This document shows, piece by piece, positions 5,559 through 5,764 of a DNA stretch of 5,764 nucleotides; position 1 is the first letter of the stretch; every line of letters begins with the position of its first letter. The stretch spans positions 1 to 5,764 of the forward strand of contig JAFAJU010000049.1 of assembly GCA_019236035.1 (NCBI GenBank), in the 5' to 3' direction. The notes under the pieces were generated by a model. The model was not told the DNA's origin and searched no databases. It worked only from the letters and a program-made list of their open reading frames with translations. A program made the position numbers and the translations under genes. This DNA is from Verrucomicrobiota bacterium. Lineage in GTDB: Bacteria; Verrucomicrobiota; Verrucomicrobiia; Chthoniobacterales; JAFAMB01.

Positions 5559-5563
5559 TTACC
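5521..5563. repeat. Pair of 17-bp direct repeats overlapping the CBS gene stop
   Basis: 5521-5537 (GAGACACTTCGCCTACC) and 5547-5563 (GGGACGCTTCGCTTACC) match at 14 of 17 positions and start 26 bp apart. The first is also the right arm of the hairpin 5476-5536, so in total there are three copies of the motif, one inverted. The rightmost copy contains the stop codon (TTA at 5559-5561, read TAA on the minus strand) of the CBS-domain gene. Confidence 0.7.
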
Positions 5564-5764
5564 CTGCGCTGGCAAGAATTAGATCCAAAATCGCAAGGGT
5601 TCCAATAAATTGGCCATCGTCGTTCTCAACGACTGCTTCCCGATCCGGAGTCTGAGCGAATTTCAGCAGCGCTTGTTCAATCGAGTCTTCCGGTTTCACA
5701 GTGATGCACGGTAAGGTTCGGAGCTGGCTGACTGTAGAATCGAGTCGCGCCTTCCCTTGATGCG
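5559..5764 (-). CDS. C-terminal end of a CBS-domain protein (partial)
   Basis: Reading the minus strand from the right edge gives 67 codons ending in TAA at 5561-5559; the start is outside the window. The last 50 or so residues have the shape of the second half of a CBS pair: LPCITVKPEDSIEQALLKF, a short loop, then REAVVENDDGQFIGTLAILDLI. The pattern is beta strand, P-E-D-S helix cap, A-V-V strand, D-D-G turn, G-x-L strand and a final D-L-I helix, as in adenosyl-nucleotide-binding Bateman modules. The N-terminal part is missing, so the parent could be a CLC-type chloride channel, a transporter, an IMPDH-like or a stand-alone CBS protein. Its stop codon lies in a copy of the 17-bp repeat, so the last residues (SAG) may be repeat-derived. 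It is co-oriented with the TPR-AAA gene but separated by 195 bp and a hairpin, so a shared transcript is uncertain. Confidence 0.72.
   Translation of the reverse strand, partial: HQGKARLDSTVSQLRTLPCITVKPEDSIEQALLKFAQTPDREAVVENDDGQFIGTLAILDLILASAG

Noticed and set aside
5410..5655. 81-codon plus-strand frame with a lipobox-like LAGC near its start
   Set aside because: It crosses the hairpin and direct repeats and then runs antisense to the CBS-domain tail; the LAGC match is likely chance.

Overview
This is a 5.8 kb stretch of a bacterial chromosome of moderately high GC with compact, housekeeping-type gene content. Genes that touch each other do so by 4-base ATGA stop/start overlaps, and no transposase, phage gene or RNA gene is visible. 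The gene mix (threonine dehydrogenase, RuvC, LipB, a TPR-AAA ATPase, a TPR membrane protein) and the short-period repeats between genes would suit an Acidobacteriota-like or other environmental Gram-negative lineage. That placement is only an impression; nothing in the window fixes the phylum.

Layout. (1) At the left edge, on the minus strand, are the first 20 codons of a probable kbl gene (glycine C-acetyltransferase), preceded in the same direction by a complete tdh gene (L-threonine 3-dehydrogenase). Together they form the two-step route threonine -> 2-amino-3-oxobutyrate -> glycine + acetyl-CoA. The whole 178 bp gap between the two genes (62-239) is one imperfect inverted-repeat structure whose arms are built of about 6-bp units. 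(2) A divergent intergenic region (1272-1601) holds a second, unrelated inverted repeat whose arms carry GGTCA/TGACC units about 10 bp apart. (3) On the plus strand, ruvC (Holliday-junction endonuclease, GTG start) overlaps lipB (octanoyltransferase) by 4 bases. (4) lipB converges with the next gene over a 22-bp stem whose 4-nt loop contains the lipB stop codon; the other gene's stop codon lies at the foot of the stem. (5) On the minus strand, a TPR-AAA ATPase gene is joined by a 4-base overlap to a gene for a TPR protein with about six membrane spans. These look like one two-gene operon of unknown function. (6) At the right edge, also on the minus strand, is the C-terminal end of a protein with a CBS domain; its stop codon lies inside a copy of a third repeat type.

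Besides the standard metabolic and repair genes, two things stand out. One is the TPR-AAA / TPR-membrane pair, a candidate membrane-linked remodelling module. The other is that each of the four intergenic junctions carries its own, sequence-unrelated inverted repeat. Three small or partial items rest on direct translation of the edges and junctions: the kbl start, the CBS tail and the corrected start of the TPR membrane protein.
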